From the NCBI GenBank assembly GCA_018265615.1, contig JABLYX010000110.1:1-6152 (forward strand): a stretch of DNA of 6,152 nt. The letters are read 5' to 3'. This DNA is from Lentisphaeria bacterium (GTDB lineage: Bacteria > Verrucomicrobiota > Lentisphaeria > Victivallales > Victivallaceae). Positions 4,816-6,152 of this stretch are shown here, piece after piece. The position numbers and the translations under genes are program-made. Each line of letters begins with the position of its first letter. The first letter of the stretch is position 1. The notes under the pieces are model-generated. The model did no database searches and was not told the DNA's origin. It saw nothing but the letters and a program-made list of their open reading frames with translations.

Positions 4816-6057
4816 ATGGATTATGATGTGATCGTTGCGGGCGGCGGACCCGCCGGAGTCGGCGCGGCTTATATGGCCGCCGGATGCGGAGCGAAGACCC
4901 TGCTGCTGGAACGCGGCGGGCGGTTGGGTGGAACAGCCGTTCAGTCGGTGGTCGGCCCGCTGATGGGGCAGGTCGACAGCCTGGTGACGGAGCAGGTGCT
5001 TGAACGAATCGGAGGGCATTGCGTCGATTTCCGCCGCGTGGATATCGAGCTTTATGATTTGCTCGCGGAACGCGGTGCGGATATCCTGCTGCATGCTCCG
5101 GTGAGCGGTGTGCTTCTTGACGGCGGCCGGGTGGCCGGTGTCGAGGCGGAGTGCCGCGAGGGAAGACGCGCTTTCCGGGCCCGCTGTGTTATCGACTGCA
5201 CCGGGGATGGGGAGATCGCCTTCCGGGCCGGCGTTCCGTTTGAAATCGGACGCGGGGGAGACGGGCTCATGCAGCCGGTCAGCATCATGTACCTGATTGC
5301 CGGAATCGATCCGGCTCGCCGGATGAAGTGCGATTCCGAACAGGAGGCGCGCATCGTGACGGTGAGCGGCCGTACCTGGGAAGAGATTGTGCTCGAGGCG
5401 CAGGCCGCGGGGCGGCTGCCGGAGACGGTCAGCGTAATCCGGCTCTATCCTGCCGTGCGCGAGGACGAAAATATCGTCAATGCGACTCAGGTGAACTACA
5501 TCGACGGAACCTCCTCGCGCGATCTGACCCGCGCCGAAATCGAAGGCCGCCGGCAGGCGTTCCGGATTCTCGACTTTCTGCGTGAAACCGTTCCGGGTTA
5601 TGAGAATGCGTTCATTTCACAGATGCCCGCCGCGATCGGGGTCCGCGAAACCCGGCGTTTCGAGGGAGTGGCCCGTCTGGAGAAAAGCGACTGTATAGCC
5701 GGGCGCCGTTTTGAGGATGCGGTTGTCCGCCGGGCCTGTTTCTCGATCGACATCCATAATCCGAACGGCGGGGGGCAGGCGGCCGGGCACGAGGAGAATG
5801 CGGTCGGAACCGCCGAGCGGGCCCGGCCGTACGATATTCGGTATGGAGCGCTCGTGCCGCGCCGGGTCGACGGACTGCTGTTCGCCGGACGCTGCATCAG
5901 CGCGTCGCACGAGGCGCTTGCAAGCTGCCGTGTCATGTGCATTGCGATGGCGCTCGGCGGCGGGGCCGGAGCGGCGGCCGCATATGCGGCCGGACATCAT
6001 TGTGAATTGCGCGACGTCCCGGTCCGCGGGCTCCAGCCGCTGCTGTTCCGGCAATAA
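4816..6057 (+). CDS. FAD-dependent oxidoreductase (FAD_oxidored-type)
   Basis: This is a soluble flavoprotein of 413 residues with no signal peptide. It starts with the dinucleotide-binding fold: a first strand, then GGGPAGVGAA (9-18), and an acidic residue (Glu32) at the end of the second strand to hold the ribose. A second typical flavoprotein motif, CVIDCTGDGEIAFRAG (124-139), and the C-terminal FAD site GLLFAGRCISASHEA (353-367) followed by a Gly/Ala-rich helix (about 376-392) complete a normal single-chain enzyme. IGVRETRRFEG (274-284) is typical of the FAD_oxidored (Pfam PF12831) family. Family members are common in PVC-group and other carbohydrate-degrading bacteria, often with unknown substrate; none can be named here. 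It is transcribed away from the PocR-like/AraC regulator, which probably controls it. The gene is intact, with no neighbour in an operon inside the window. Confidence 0.93.
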   Translation: MDYDVIVAGGGPAGVGAAYMAAGCGAKTLLLERGGRLGGTAVQSVVGPLMGQVDSLVTEQVLERIGGHCVDFRRVDIELYDLLAERGADILLHAPVSGVLLDGGRVAGVEAECREGRRAFRARCVIDCTGDGEIAFRAGVPFEIGRGGDGLMQPVSIMYLIAGIDPARRMKCDSEQEARIVTVSGRTWEEIVLEAQAAGRLPETVSVIRLYPAVREDENIVNATQVNYIDGTSSRDLTRAEIEGRRQAFRILDFLRETVPGYENAFISQMPAAIGVRETRRFEGVARLEKSDCIAGRRFEDAVVRRACFSIDIHNPNGGGQAAGHEENAVGTAERARPYDIRYGALVPRRVDGLLFAGRCISASHEALASCRVMCIAMALGGGAGAAAAYAAGHHCELRDVPVRGLQPLLFRQ

Positions 6058-6076
6058 CAGTACAGGGAAGATGCAT

Positions 6077-6115
6077 TTGAACGGAATTTCCGTATTTTCT
6101 GTTCAAGCAGGCTTG
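6077..6115 (+). terminator. Hairpins downstream of the oxidoreductase gene
   Basis: TTGAACGGAA (6077-6086) pairs with TTCTGTTCAA (6097-6106), ten pairs including one G-U, around a 10-base loop, 19 bases after the stop codon. A second small hairpin, CAAGC (6104-6108) with GCTTG (6111-6115), overlaps its foot, so the two are mutually exclusive at the edge. No T-run follows either, so intrinsic termination is uncertain. Confidence 0.35.
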
Positions 6116-6140
6116 CATAATTCAGTTGCAGTGATATTTT
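6113..6140 (+). promoter_or_regulatory. Possible promoter for a gene beyond the right edge
   Basis: TGA-TATTTT (6132-6140) resembles an extended -10 element, with TTGCAT (6113-6118) 16 bases upstream as a poor -35. The window ends 12 bases later. An ATG at 6142-6144 is visible, but it has no ribosome binding site, so no gene is called. Confidence 0.22.
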
Positions 6141-6152
6141 AATGGCCTGTTG

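Noticed and set aside
78..6152. Second copy of the tRNA 3' end (attR), CRISPR array or insertion sequence
   Set aside because: Reading through the window I found no repeat of the T-arm/acceptor sequence, no regularly spaced repeats and no transposase or terminal inverted repeats.

Overview
The window is GC-rich (roughly 60% by eye) bacterial DNA with strong Shine-Dalgarno sequences in front of some genes. A PocR/AraC-type regulator sits divergent to an FAD_oxidored-type flavoprotein, and codon use is GC-rich. This style would fit a Gram-negative gut or environmental anaerobe such as a Lentisphaerota (Victivallis-like) or related PVC-group bacterium. That taxonomic reading is inference from style, not something the sequence proves.

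Left part (1-2902): a complete tRNA-Gly(GCC) with encoded CCA is followed, 100 bp later, by a tight two-gene cassette. The first gene encodes a 489-residue protein I do not recognise; it seems to contain four weakly repeated beta-hairpin-like motifs. The second, starting one base after the first gene's stop, encodes a complete phage terminase large subunit (417 aa) with an intact ATPase and RNase H-like nuclease signature. No portal, capsid, small terminase, integrase or lysis gene is in the window. The cassette is therefore either a prophage remnant or domesticated unit downstream of a tRNA, or the right edge of a prophage that extends left and carries the tRNA.

Middle (2903-3828): an 89-bp gap with a strong 9-bp GC-rich hairpin, then a gene for an unrecognised 278-residue protein with four predicted membrane segments and a soluble C-terminal half. 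Its 3' end overlaps the convergent regulator gene by 25 bp.

Right part (3804-6152): a minus-strand PocR-like/AraC regulator (295 aa) and a plus-strand FAD-dependent oxidoreductase (413 aa) diverge from a 124-bp AT-rich control region. That region has plausible back-to-back promoters sharing a -35 zone, a 10-bp-phased direct repeat and two palindromes. The layout suggests the regulator senses a small molecule and controls the flavoenzyme, itself, or both. After the oxidoreductase come about 95 bp of AT-rich sequence with a hairpin and a possible promoter for a gene beyond the window.

I see no CRISPR array, insertion sequence or recognisable defence system. The parts most worth a second look are the orphan terminase with its unknown partner and the compact divergent control region.
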